Positions 7,771-15,569 of a DNA stretch of 64,000 nt are shown here, one piece after another (the stretch's first letter is position 1; each line of letters begins with the position of its first letter). A program made the translations under genes and the position numbers. The stretch lies in NCBI RefSeq assembly GCF_000422725.1, contig NZ_AUGP01000025.1:1-64000 (forward strand), in the 5' to 3' direction. The notes beneath the pieces were generated by a model, which saw only the letters and a program-made list of their open reading frames with translations, searched no databases and was not told where the DNA came from. This stretch comes from Flavobacterium subsaxonicum WB 4.1-42 = DSM 21790. GTDB lineage: Bacteria > Bacteroidota > Bacteroidia > Flavobacteriales > Flavobacteriaceae.

Positions 7771-9075
7771 TTATGAGGTTTGGGTGGTGTTAAGCACTTT
7801 TATCTGGCGTGCCATAAGCCATGTTACCGAGATTGACAGGATTACGTATAAAAACACATACATATAAAAACTGTATATCATGCCCGGCATGGGGGTAACG
7901 GCATCTTTAGTGCGCATAACGTTGTGTATTATCCACGGTTGGCGGCCAACTTCAGTTACTATCCAGCCGGCCTCCAGGGCTAAAAAGCCAACGGGAGCCA
8001 TAACGGCAAAGTACAGCCAGTAGCGTTTGTTATCCTGCCAGGTGCGCTTTTTAAGGCTGATGAGGTAAACGGCAGCGGCCAGCATTAGCAGCGTGCCCAG
8101 GCCCACCATTACCTGAAAGGCATAGTGCGTTATGGCAACGGGCGGGCGGTCCTGCTCCGGGAAGTCGTTAAGGCCCTTAACCTCGGCATCAAAATCGCCA
8201 AAGGCTAAAAAGGACAACGCTTTAGGGATTTCTATCTTGTGGGTAACCTGGTGGGTGTCTTCGTTAACAATACCGCCAATATAAAGGGGAGCGCCTTTTT
8301 CGGTTTTGTAATGCGCCTCAAGGGCAGCGAGCTTGGCGGGCTGGCGCTCGGCAATATCCTTGGCCGAATAATCGCCGCTAAGGGGTTGCAGCAATGCGGC
8401 TATGGCACCAAATACAATGGCAATATTAAAGGCGGTTTTGTGTACAACGGTGTTTCGGCCTTTATAAATTTGCCAGGCATGTATGCCTGCTACGGCGAAT
8501 GATGTGGCGGCAAAGGCAGCCAGCGTCATGTGCAGGGCCTGTGCAAACCAGGCGGGGTTTAAAAAAGCCGCAACGGGATCGATGTTGATAAACTGGCCGT
8601 TAACGTAGTCGAAACCGCTGGGGGCGTTCATCCAGCTGTTGGCAGAAACTACCAGTATGCCCGACAGTACCCCCGATACCCCCACAATTACACCGGTAAG
8701 CAGGTGAAAGCGTTCGGGTATTTTGTTCCACCCGTACAGGTAAAAGCCCAAGGCCACGGCCTCTATAAAAAAGGCGGCACCTTCTAACGAAAAAGGCATA
8801 CCAATAATGGGGCCGGCGTACTTCATAAAATTGGGCCACAGCAGGCCCAGCTCAAACGAAAGTGCGGTGCCCGACACGGCGCCCGTAACAAAAAATATGG
8901 CTACGCCTTTTTGCCACGATTTAGTAAGGGTTAAAAATTCGGGTTTGCGGGTTTTAAGCCATTTGTAGTGCGAAATGACCATAAAAAAGGGCATTACCAT
9001 ACCAATACAGGCAAAAACAATATGAAATATAAGGGTGAATGCCATTTGCATTCTTGCTGCATCTAAATTATCCAT
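7771..9075 (-). CDS. cydA: Cytochrome bd oxidase subunit I (CydA)
   Basis: A 434-residue haem-bearing subunit of the bd quinol oxidase. I chose the start MDNLDAARMQMAF at 9075, which matches the conserved CydA N-terminus; an upstream ATG at 9114 would add 13 unconserved residues. His18 corresponds to the N-terminal haem-ligand histidine, and GRQPWIIHNVMRTKDAV is the conserved C-terminal signature. The quinol-binding (Q) loop between the two halves is short, as in the non-proteobacterial type. The enzyme reduces O2 to water at high affinity and protects against low-O2 and oxidative stress. No -7 box was found close upstream. Confidence 0.95.
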   Translation of the reverse strand: MDNLDAARMQMAFTLIFHIVFACIGMVMPFFMVISHYKWLKTRKPEFLTLTKSWQKGVAIFFVTGAVSGTALSFELGLLWPNFMKYAGPIIGMPFSLEGAAFFIEAVALGFYLYGWNKIPERFHLLTGVIVGVSGVLSGILVVSANSWMNAPSGFDYVNGQFINIDPVAAFLNPAWFAQALHMTLAAFAATSFAVAGIHAWQIYKGRNTVVHKTAFNIAIVFGAIAALLQPLSGDYSAKDIAERQPAKLAALEAHYKTEKGAPLYIGGIVNEDTHQVTHKIEIPKALSFLAFGDFDAEVKGLNDFPEQDRPPVAITHYAFQVMVGLGTLLMLAAAVYLISLKKRTWQDNKRYWLYFAVMAPVGFLALEAGWIVTEVGRQPWIIHNVMRTKDAVTPMPGMIYSFYMYVFLYVILSISVTWLMARQIKVLNTTQTS

Positions 9076-9258
9076 GAAGGGGTGTTTTTTAGGCGTAGTA
9101 AAGATACGCCACAAACATTTCTTACCCTAACGGGATACGGACTTTTGTTTTAGGTTTTTGGGGGAGTTGTTTAGGTTTTGGGAGTCCATCTATATAAGCG
9201 TAAGGTAATAATCTATATCGAATGAGGATTTCCATAAAATGTTTAGCAGTATACCATT

Positions 9259-9266
9259 TATCTTTG
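9259..9266 (+). promoter_or_regulatory. -7 box before the small membrane protein
   Basis: TATCTTTG fits TAnnTTTG, 37 bases before the ATG at 9304. No TTG lies at the -33 position. Confidence 0.35.
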
Positions 9267-9303
9267 GTTTTAGATTTAAATGTAACAATTAAAATTCTTA
9301 CTT

Positions 9304-9558
9304 ATGGGAAAATTTGGCATAATGGAGCTTGTTGTAATTCTGGCAGTAATAGCAATTATATTTTTTGCACTTCGTGTATTGATTTTATGGTATTATAAAA
9401 TTGATGAACGTATTACGCAGCAACATGAGACTAACAGATTATTACGAAAACTTGCAGGTGAACCGGAAATTAACTCGCCCTATTTAAATAGTGCAAGAAG
9501 TAATGCTAATCCTGTGGTAAGTACTGGAGCGACTGCACAAAAGCCAAAGCAAGATTAA
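9304..9558 (+). CDS. Small single-pass membrane protein, 84 aa
   Basis: Not assigned to a named family. MGKFGIMELVVILAVIAIIFFALRVLILWYYKID gives one strong membrane helix (about residues 8-30) followed by a charged cytoplasmic stretch with a short amphipathic helix (ITQQHETNRLLRKLAGE) and a low-complexity Ser/Asn/Pro tail. Similar small 'WYYKI..I' membrane proteins are common in Flavobacteria, but their role is unknown. It converges on the abi gene, and the last codons form the left arm of the shared terminator. A link to the abi system is possible but unsupported. Confidence 0.6.
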   Translation: MGKFGIMELVVILAVIAIIFFALRVLILWYYKIDERITQQHETNRLLRKLAGEPEINSPYLNSARSNANPVVSTGATAQKPKQD

Positions 9559-9582
9559 ATTAATCACGCTTTGGCTTTTGTG
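9536..9582. terminator. Long hairpin terminator between small ORF and abi gene
   Basis: A perfect 15-bp stem (9536-9550/9568-9582, cacaaaagccaaagc and its complement) overlaps the stop codon of the small membrane protein. The T-rich right arm can terminate the + transcript. It ends 18 bases before the abi stop codon, so it may also serve the minus strand. Confidence 0.75.
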
Positions 9583-9599
9583 TAAGTGCTTGTTTATCA

Positions 9600-10502
9600 T
9601 TATGTGACTTTCCATAATTCTTCATCCTGCCATTTGGGTTTCATCCCTAACGCATCAGGATCAACATTGGGATATTTCACAAATAGGTCGTTTAACCTAT
9701 TTGTGAAATTATTTTCCGGCTGAATAATATTGATTAGATACTTCATTATGCACAAATGCACGTATAGTTTTTGAAATTGGCCAGGCACATCATTAACCCA
9801 GGCAAAAGGTGGCTTTGTTAAAAGTTTAGGTGCTCCTGGTAAATTTTTATTCCATAGTCTCGAATGATGTGCGCATAAATTTCTTATTTGAGCAATTGAC
9901 TGAAGCCAACTTGGAAGATATGTATGATTAACTGCACCAAATTCGATAGCGATAGTGTCTTTTGATTTGACATTGTTCTTTAAATTACCATATAGTTTAG
10001 ATAAAGCCCCAAAGCTGGTCTGTTCTAAGGATTTCCAGGACGGGGGGAATCGCAAATCATCTTTATGCTTTTTAAAATGATTTTTTATGGTTACTTCTTT
10101 TGTGCGTTCAAGTTCTTCCTCTAAACTTGCTAAAGTTTTTACTAACGCTTTACTATCAATAAAAATTTCAAAATTCTGAAACCACCAGGCATCAAATTCA
10201 TGCGAAAGGTGATAGATCAATTTTGTTCTTAAGCTTATTTCTATCTTTTCGATAATATCAAAAAGTAATATTCGTAACTCTCTGTCAAAATTGTACAAGG
10301 CAATTACATCAGGGAATCTGCTGTTGGGCTTAAATAAGTGATTTTCTTTATCTTCCTGCATAGAAAACCAATATTCTCCTAATCTGTAATAGCTTATGTG
10401 TGATAGATAATGTTGTGCATTATCTTGATTGTTGATAATTAACCCTCTTTCTTTCAGCTGACTGATTTGTGCCTCTATTGTAAAGGCCTTTTTTGTGAAC
10501 AT
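9600..10502 (-). CDS. Abi family protein (Abi_2/AbiF-AbiD type) with HEPN R-x4-H motif
   Basis: A 300-residue Abi_2 family protein, of the group that includes lactococcal AbiD and AbiF phage-exclusion proteins. The N-terminus has the family pattern (KKAFTIEAQISQLKERGLII; YLSHISYYRLGEYW). The C-terminal half has RNLCAHHSRLWN, where Arg207 and His212 form the R-x4-H signature of HEPN ribonucleases. The expected action is RNA cleavage that arrests the cell on phage infection; this is family inference. Length is normal and the frame intact. Codon use is more AT-rich than in neighbouring genes, which suggests transfer. A structured candidate ncRNA with its own promoter lies just upstream on the same strand, as described for other abiF genes. 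Confidence 0.88.
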   Translation of the reverse strand: MFTKKAFTIEAQISQLKERGLIINNQDNAQHYLSHISYYRLGEYWFSMQEDKENHLFKPNSRFPDVIALYNFDRELRILLFDIIEKIEISLRTKLIYHLSHEFDAWWFQNFEIFIDSKALVKTLASLEEELERTKEVTIKNHFKKHKDDLRFPPSWKSLEQTSFGALSKLYGNLKNNVKSKDTIAIEFGAVNHTYLPSWLQSIAQIRNLCAHHSRLWNKNLPGAPKLLTKPPFAWVNDVPGQFQKLYVHLCIMKYLINIIQPENNFTNRLNDLFVKYPNVDPDALGMKPKWQDEELWKVT

Positions 10503-10512
10503 AAAATAAAAT

Positions 10513-10555
10513 TAGCCTCGCTAAAATACTAAAAAATGTATTATCAGCGAGGCTA
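10513..10555 (-). terminator. Hairpin between ncRNA and abi ATG (terminator/attenuator)
   Basis: Ten-base arms TAGCCTCGCT/AGCGAGGCTA (10513-10522/10546-10555) enclose a second 5-bp helix (10525-10529/10538-10542). On the minus strand the hairpin is followed by AATTTTATTTT and then the abi ATG at 10502. It can end the ncRNA transcript and limit read-through into the toxin-like gene. Confidence 0.7.
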
Positions 10556-10587
10556 TATAGTTTTACAAACCTTTATAAAAGCAAAAG

Positions 10588-10644
10588 ACACACCCTGGGA
10601 CGCTGTGTTTCTTTAAAAGAAGCCTATCGCGTGGTGTGTACTGT
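10588..10644 (-). ncRNA. Structured small RNA upstream of the abi gene (candidate abiF-type ncRNA)
   Basis: On the minus strand, three nested helices stack: ACACACC/GGTGTGT (10633-10639 with 10588-10594), ACGC/GCGT (10629-10632 with 10600-10603) and a TTCTT/AAGAA hairpin (10617-10621 with 10609-10613). A perfect -7 box ends six bases before the proposed 5' end, and the hairpin at 10513-10555 would form the 3' end, giving a transcript of about 135-140 nt. From memory, a conserved structured RNA has been reported upstream of abiF genes and proposed as the antitoxin; that this is the same RNA is inference from position and structure. The ACCC/GGG stretch near 10593-10599 could form a tertiary contact. 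Confidence 0.6.
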
Positions 10645-10649
10645 TGCTG

Positions 10650-10657
10650 CAAAAATA
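10650..10657 (-). promoter_or_regulatory. -7 box driving the candidate ncRNA
   Basis: TATTTTTG on the minus strand is a perfect TAnnTTTG. Initiation 5-7 bases downstream would start the RNA at the foot of its first helix. There is no good -33 TTG; instead two 30-bp direct repeats lie immediately upstream. Confidence 0.55.
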
Positions 10658-10670
10658 CAACTTATTTTTA

Positions 10671-10730
10671 AAACATGTCATTGAATAGTAGATTATTTAA
10701 GGACATGCCCTTGAATTGTAGCTTTTTTAA
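10671..10730. repeat. Two tandem 30-bp imperfect direct repeats upstream of the ncRNA promoter
   Basis: 10671-10700 and 10701-10730 align without gaps at 23 of 30 positions, sharing ACATG, TTGAAT, GTAG and TTTAA blocks. Their place just upstream of the ncRNA -7 box suggests a duplicated promoter or operator. Confidence 0.65.
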
Positions 10731-10811
10731 AGTACAGTGATCAAAAAAAAGAATTTTAACCAAAGTGAAATTTACCTGATTATTAGTGTCCACCTTATCG
10801 AACAAAATCCC

Positions 10812-11894
10812 CTACTCCCCCAACTTAACCCTAAAAACCCTGAACGGATACTCCACCCTGTTTTCGCCGTTGTTGTATTTGGGCAGGCGGTGCATTTGGG
10901 CACAGCTAAAGTAAAGGTAGCCATCGGCACCAATGCCAAAAGAGTCGGGCCAGATAATGCGGTCGTCGGTTACCAAGGTATGCAGCTTACCATCAGGCGA
11001 AATGTACTTAATGGCATGCTCGGGCGAATTGCCAAAGTAAATATTGCCCTTGGCGTCGGCTTCCAGGCCGTGGGTAACACCGGCGTTGCCAACCGTTTGT
11101 ACCTTGGCGGCAATGGCGGCAGGGGTTAGCGCGGCATCGGCCAGGTATTGGGTTGCTATACGGTACAGCTTGTCGTGGTTAATGGGCTTGTAGTAAAAAT
11201 ATTTGTTGTTTTTAGTAAGCGCAATGCCGTTAACATCGCTTTTAAAGGGCTTGCCTTTATCGTCTGTCATTTCTTTGCCGTCTATAACCACTTTGTAGCC
11301 CGGGGTAACGGTGGTAGAGGTATGGTTTTGCAGCACAACCCTAACGGCATCAGTATTTAGGTCGAGCACTACAATGGCTTTAAGGCCGGGGTCTGACAGG
11401 TAGGCCAGTTGGTTTTGGGTATCTACACGCACATCGTTAAGGGCGCTTTTGGTTTTATCGAGTCCGCCAAAGGTGTAAATTTTGGCAACGGTATTAGTGG
11501 CAAGGTTAATTTTAAGCATCTTGAATGTACCCTCGGTTTCGGTACCGCCTTCGCCAATTACGGCTGCCGCGCCTGCAGGCTTAGAGTCGAGTACCCAAAG
11601 GAAACCCTTATCATCTGCATACATATCCTGGGCATTTACAAAATGATCGGCCGGTTTTTCGGGCAGGTACTTGTTCCATTCCTCGTTTGGGTAGGGCACG
11701 CGCTTGCCGTTTACAATTTCTGTAACGGCATACAAAAACGGCTCGGTATGCGGAAACGACACAAACAGCCTGTTGGTGCCGGTTTGCACCGCCACGCCTA
11801 TGGGTTGGTTCTTGCCAAACTCGGCTACTTCTTCGAGCTTGTTTTGTGCAAAGGCAGTTCCGGATAGTAGTATGGTGAGGAGTATATTTTTCAT
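10812..11894 (-). CDS. Major royal jelly / yellow-family secreted protein
   Basis: A 360-residue secreted beta-propeller of the MRJP/yellow family (related in fold to SMP-30/gluconolactonases). It begins with a signal peptide ending AFAQ. Typical motifs are QPIGVAVQTGTNRLFVSFP, NAQDMYADDKGFLWVLDS, ALNDVRVDTQNQLAYLSDPG, SDVNGIALTKNNKYFYYKP and WPDSFGIGADGYLYFSCAQMHRLPKYN. Bacterial members are often labelled dopachrome-tautomerase-related, but their substrates are not established. It has no close operon partner: the abi region lies downstream and a repeat-rich gap upstream. Its length is within the family range. Confidence 0.85.
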   Translation of the reverse strand: MKNILLTILLSGTAFAQNKLEEVAEFGKNQPIGVAVQTGTNRLFVSFPHTEPFLYAVTEIVNGKRVPYPNEEWNKYLPEKPADHFVNAQDMYADDKGFLWVLDSKPAGAAAVIGEGGTETEGTFKMLKINLATNTVAKIYTFGGLDKTKSALNDVRVDTQNQLAYLSDPGLKAIVVLDLNTDAVRVVLQNHTSTTVTPGYKVVIDGKEMTDDKGKPFKSDVNGIALTKNNKYFYYKPINHDKLYRIATQYLADAALTPAAIAAKVQTVGNAGVTHGLEADAKGNIYFGNSPEHAIKYISPDGKLHTLVTDDRIIWPDSFGIGADGYLYFSCAQMHRLPKYNNGENRVEYPFRVFRVKLGE

Positions 11895-11929
11895 AATATG
11901 GGTATTTTCATGTGTTCTATGTTCATTTT

Positions 11930-12108
11930 TCTTTTGTCTTGAAACAAAAGAAACAAAAATTCAAGGCTACATCTTTTTTAGCTACAATTATTTCGCTTCG
12001 GCTAAATCATTTGAACCTGCCTACCGGCAGGCAGGCTCGCTGGCGCTCAAACAGCAAATGATTTTAACGCCTCTTCTTATAATTTGCTTAACGCAAAAAG
12101 ATGAGGCC
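11930..12108. repeat. Nested inverted-repeat element
   Basis: Several concentric arms are visible: catcttttt (11970-11978) with aaaaagatg (12095-12103), continued by ggc/gcc pairs; aaatcatttg (12004-12013) with caaatgattt (12055-12064); and at the centre the near-palindrome at 12016-12035. A separate hairpin, tcttttgt/acaaaaga (11930-11937/11944-11951), lies at the left end. The arrangement resembles a non-autonomous, REP- or MITE-like element. No ORF or clear target duplication was found. Confidence 0.6.
12016..12035. repeat. Second copy of the 20-bp palindrome
   Basis: CCTGCCTACCGGCAGGCAGG differs by one base from the perfect palindrome at 235-254. It sits at the centre of the nested element. 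Confidence 0.75.
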
Positions 12109-12155
12109 GCCAGAGCTTCATTCAATCGTGCTTACTCTTCTGAGTGTAGCTGGCT

Positions 12156-12175
12156 CCCCTCCCTTCGGAGAGGGG
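12156..12175. repeat. Short GC hairpin cccctc/gagggg
   Basis: Six-base arms enclose ccttcgga, just downstream of the MFS gene on its strand. Similar CCCTCCCTTCGG..GGG hairpins are widespread in Bacteroidota intergenic DNA. It might act as a weak terminator, but no T-run follows on the minus strand. Confidence 0.5.
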
Positions 12176-12190
12176 CTGGGTAAGGACTTC

Positions 12191-13372
12191 TTATTGAGAG
12201 GCTGAGGTTTTTAAATTCCTCACTCCCAAAAGCACTATCCCCAAAGCCAGCAGGCACCATATAAGCAACTGCCAGGTTACCATTTGCCAGCCGCCGGCGT
12301 TCCAGCATTGTATGCCCACAAAGCTGCCAAGGGCGCCGCCTATAAAATAGGTGGTCATGTAGGCGGTGTTAATGCGGCTGTGGGCGGTTTCGTCGAGTGT
12401 GTAAATGGTGGCTACGTTGGTTACCTGCGTGGCCTGAATGCCAACATCTAACAGTAGTACCGAAATTACAAAGGCTATTACCGAAAATGGATAAAATTTT
12501 ACTAAAATAATGCTTACCAGCACTAAACTTATGGCTATAAGCTGTGCCCGGGCGGGGTTGCCTTTGTCGGCCAGCTTGCCAAAAAGCGGTGCCAGCAGCG
12601 CTGCGGCTATGGCCAGGATGCCGAACAGGCCTATAATATCTGACTTAAAGTTAAACGGGCTTCCGCCGAGCTGGAATGTAAGGGTTGTCCAGAACGAGCA
12701 GAATACCCCAAAGGCTAATGCTCCTAACAGGGCTGTTTTTCGCAATTGCGGAAAACGCCTAAACTGGTGCAGGGTACTGCCTAACAAGCTGGCATAGTTG
12801 CCCTGAAACCCAGGACTTACATTGGGTAGTGCCACTTGTATCATAACCGTGCTAACCACCACCATACCCGTCGATATGCCGTATACGTAGCGCCAGTTGA
12901 GCCATTCGGCAATAAAACCGCTAAACACCCGGGCCGCCAGTATGCCCACCAATATGCCGGTAAATATAATGCCCACGGTGCGGCCGCGGTTTTTGCTGTC
13001 CATGCTTGCCGCCATAGGTAAAATTACCTGCGCTGCCACGCCCAACAAGCCCGTAAGCAGGCTAAAGATACACAACCAAAAGAAATTCTGTACAAACGTA
13101 ATGCCTACCAATACTGCCACAAGGGCTATCATTAAGGCCACGATGAGTTTCTTGCGGTTTATTTTGTCGCCCAACGGGGTAAGGAAGAACAGCCCGAGTC
13201 CGTAGCCCGCCTGCGCCAGTACCGATATAATGCCTGCGCGGCTTTCGGTTACCTTAAAGTTTAGGGCTATGTCTTTTAGTATGGGTTGGTTGTAGTAAAT
13301 GTTGGCTACGCAAACGCCGGCAGCCACGCTCATTACCGCTATTTGTGTTTTGGTTATTCCGGATTTTTCCAT
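12191..13372 (-). CDS. MFS transporter (DHA1-like)
   Basis: A 393-residue protein with 12 predicted membrane helices. It starts MEKSGITKTQIAVMSVAAGVCVANIYYNQPIL, where ANIYYNQP is typical of the YgaY/YnfM-like drug-efflux branch of the major facilitator superfamily. The loop 2-3 signature is present as GDKINRKK. It would use the proton gradient to export small molecules at the inner membrane; the substrate is unknown. It stands alone, with repeat-rich gaps on both sides and no adjacent regulator. Confidence 0.88.
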   Translation of the reverse strand: MEKSGITKTQIAVMSVAAGVCVANIYYNQPILKDIALNFKVTESRAGIISVLAQAGYGLGLFFLTPLGDKINRKKLIVALMIALVAVLVGITFVQNFFWLCIFSLLTGLLGVAAQVILPMAASMDSKNRGRTVGIIFTGILVGILAARVFSGFIAEWLNWRYVYGISTGMVVVSTVMIQVALPNVSPGFQGNYASLLGSTLHQFRRFPQLRKTALLGALAFGVFCSFWTTLTFQLGGSPFNFKSDIIGLFGILAIAAALLAPLFGKLADKGNPARAQLIAISLVLVSIILVKFYPFSVIAFVISVLLLDVGIQATQVTNVATIYTLDETAHSRINTAYMTTYFIGGALGSFVGIQCWNAGGWQMVTWQLLIWCLLALGIVLLGVRNLKTSASQ

Positions 13373-13453
13373 GATTACAAATTTCGGGAATAATCAGGAA
13401 ACGCAATTGTATAAATACGATAGTTTGTTGTAGATATGTGATAAGGGAATCAT

Positions 13454-13516
13454 CCGACACGAATTTCTCAAATACAAAATTTGAGCTTCGTGAAAATCTG
13501 TGAAAATTCGTGTCGG
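13454..13516. repeat. Inverted repeat with CCGACACGAATTT arms
   Basis: Perfect 13-base arms (13454-13466/13504-13516) span 63 bp and enclose a second hairpin, ctcaaat/atttgag (13467-13473/13479-13485). Related arms occur at 13567-13630, and the CCGACAC/GTGTCGG ends recur at 26506-26549. Confidence 0.75.
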
Positions 13517-13566
13517 AAAAAGTTTCATCATTCGTTTTTGAAAATTATGATGGGAAGGAAAAAATG

Positions 13567-13630
13567 CTGACACGAATTTTTCGAATTTTCACAAATTTTG
13601 AAAGGTTAGGATTGAGGAAATTCGTGCCGG
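13567..13630. repeat. Second, diverged copy of the CCGACACGAATTT inverted repeat
   Basis: The arms ctgacacgaattt (13567-13579) and aaattcgtgccgg (13618-13630) pair at 11 of 13 positions. It lies 50 bp from the first copy in the same orientation. Together the two fill much of the 327-bp gap between the MFS and beta-helix genes; the rest of the gap shows no gene. Confidence 0.65.
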
Positions 13631-13699
13631 ATATTTTATGCGCAAAAATAGCGTAACTCGAAGTCCGAAAGTGAAATATTAAGCGTTTTTTGCCATGTT

Positions 13700-15457
13700 T
13701 TATTTAGTAACAGAAACCAGGTGGTAGGTGTTTTCTATTTTGATAAACGTAGCCGACTGGCCATTACTTAAACTCAACGACGATTTACCATTTAAGTAAA
13801 TATTTGGCCCGGAGGTATCGTTGGCATCCATTTGTACAAACCTGAGTCGGCATTCGTTAGCCTTTATAAAAAAGGTTTCGCCGGTGCTGGACGTAGCGTT
13901 AAGTGTCTCAATATCAATTATAGTATAGTCGTAGTTGTCGGGCGGGTTTACGCTAACTATCTTTCTTCCGGCAAGATCCAGTGCACCATTAACCACCTGT
14001 ATAGCTTGTACGAGGCCTAATGTTTTTGAAAGGGCCGGCACATTAAAAGAGTTGTTTTGAATGTTAAACACGTTGTTATTGCCTTTGCCTATAATAAAAT
14101 ACTGATCTTTCAGCGCCGGATACTCGTCCAGGCTTACATCCATTCGGTTGTTAGATACCTCTATTACAGAGTTTTCGGCGGTTACAATGGCACCGGAATT
14201 CCCCGTATGAGAAAACAGGCCCTCTTTAGCACCGCAGCCGGCGGCATTGGCAAACCGGTTGTTAATAATCTGCACATGCTTGCTGTTCTTAATATCAAAA
14301 GCAATATCAGATCCTTCGTAAAAGCCGGTGTCAAAAGTTATTTGTCCTGAATTTTCTATAATTGCCCCATACTTTGGATACCCGCCAAACCCCGAATTTA
14401 TAAACGAAACAGCATACGACCCCTGCTGATAAGGGGGTGGATCGTTAGATGTTATAAGTATGCAAGCGCCATCTACGGCGTTATATTTATTATCGGCAAA
14501 AGTGCCCGTGTTTCTAAACTCGCAGTTGGTATAGGTAAAATTGGCGTTATAGCCTGTCATTTTAAGAGCAGGATGCTCTGCATTAATGCGGCTAACCCTC
14601 ACGTTTTCAAACAATATAAACTGGTGCGCCAGGTTATAGCTTACAGATGCCTCGCCGCCTTCCATGTAAATGCCTGTGTTTGAGGCTTCGGATATAGTAA
14701 TGTTTTTAAAAACGGCATCCCAAAGCCCACCCTGCTGATTGCCTTTTGCAGGAAATTCTGCTTTAAAATGCATCCCCCCAACGCCTGGCTGCCTGTTGCA
14801 GTTTATCTGGAAATTTTCCATACGCACGTGGGTTACAGCACCTTTGTTGAGTTTAAACATATAATCGTACTTGTCGCCCTTATTGGTAAGCAATGTGCCC
14901 GGAGAACCTAATAGCTTAACGTAGTCTTTTATAATCAGTGGTTTATCTATAAAGTACTGCCCGTTCGGAAAAAAGATGGTTACATCGCTTTGGGTGCTAT
15001 AAATTTGATTTTCAGATGCAAAGTCTATCATATTTTGTATCCTTTCAGAATTGGTAATTACCTTATCAAATTCCCAGTTGCGCTGCACTCCAAAGTAGGC
15101 AACATTCATATAACCAGAGTATTGGCGTATCCATCTGCCGGTTTTTTTGTATGAGGCAAAAATAGTACCCAGGTTGGTTTTAAGGGTGTCGGCATGCTTG
15201 TATAAAAAGAAGCCCTCGCCGCCATCACCCGGCTTAAAATAGCCTTTAACATACAAAAGCTGGTTGTTATTGGGTGCGGCAACTACAAGTTTTTGCATAT
15301 CGGCAATAGCGTTTACCACCTCAAAATCTTTACTACCCTGAGCCTTTTTTTTATGATTAGACTGTGCTACAGCACCTAAACCGGTTGTTGCGTGGTGTGT
15401 ATGTGCCTGAACCATAAACGATAAAAGGAAGGCTATAAGTGCAGCAATTTTTTTCAT
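13700..15457 (-). CDS. Secreted right-handed beta-helix (pectate-lyase-like) protein
   Basis: A 585-residue exported protein. The start MKKIAALIAFLLSFMVQAH at 15457 gives a clear signal peptide; the longer frame to 15562 adds 35 residues that do not look like a leader. After a short linker the domain opens with a pectate_lyase_3-like pattern (VKGYFKPGDGGEGFFLYK; TIFFPNGQYFIDKPLIIKDYVKLLGSPGTLL) and continues with many short hydrophobic coils rich in Asn and Gly (FENVRVSRI, FTYTNCEFRNTG, VQIINNRFANAAG), as in parallel beta-helix proteins. Catalytic residues cannot be assigned. No T9SS tail is present. It may act on or bind extracellular polysaccharide. Monocistronic as far as can be seen. Confidence 0.75.
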   Translation of the reverse strand: MKKIAALIAFLLSFMVQAHTHHATTGLGAVAQSNHKKKAQGSKDFEVVNAIADMQKLVVAAPNNNQLLYVKGYFKPGDGGEGFFLYKHADTLKTNLGTIFASYKKTGRWIRQYSGYMNVAYFGVQRNWEFDKVITNSERIQNMIDFASENQIYSTQSDVTIFFPNGQYFIDKPLIIKDYVKLLGSPGTLLTNKGDKYDYMFKLNKGAVTHVRMENFQINCNRQPGVGGMHFKAEFPAKGNQQGGLWDAVFKNITISEASNTGIYMEGGEASVSYNLAHQFILFENVRVSRINAEHPALKMTGYNANFTYTNCEFRNTGTFADNKYNAVDGACILITSNDPPPYQQGSYAVSFINSGFGGYPKYGAIIENSGQITFDTGFYEGSDIAFDIKNSKHVQIINNRFANAAGCGAKEGLFSHTGNSGAIVTAENSVIEVSNNRMDVSLDEYPALKDQYFIIGKGNNNVFNIQNNSFNVPALSKTLGLVQAIQVVNGALDLAGRKIVSVNPPDNYDYTIIDIETLNATSSTGETFFIKANECRLRFVQMDANDTSGPNIYLNGKSSLSLSNGQSATFIKIENTYHLVSVTK

Positions 15458-15569
15458 TCTGAGATATTGAATTTTTTTTTGGGAAGGCTGTTTGCTATCT
15501 GATGCAGAAAAATACAAAAACAACGGTTGCCGTAAAAGGTAAATGGCATTTTTCTTTGCCATAGGCTTA

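Noticed and set aside
6743..9075. Search for cydX beside cydAB
   Set aside because: No short ORF with a single membrane helix follows cydB on the same strand; the 64 bp before the receiver gene are too few.
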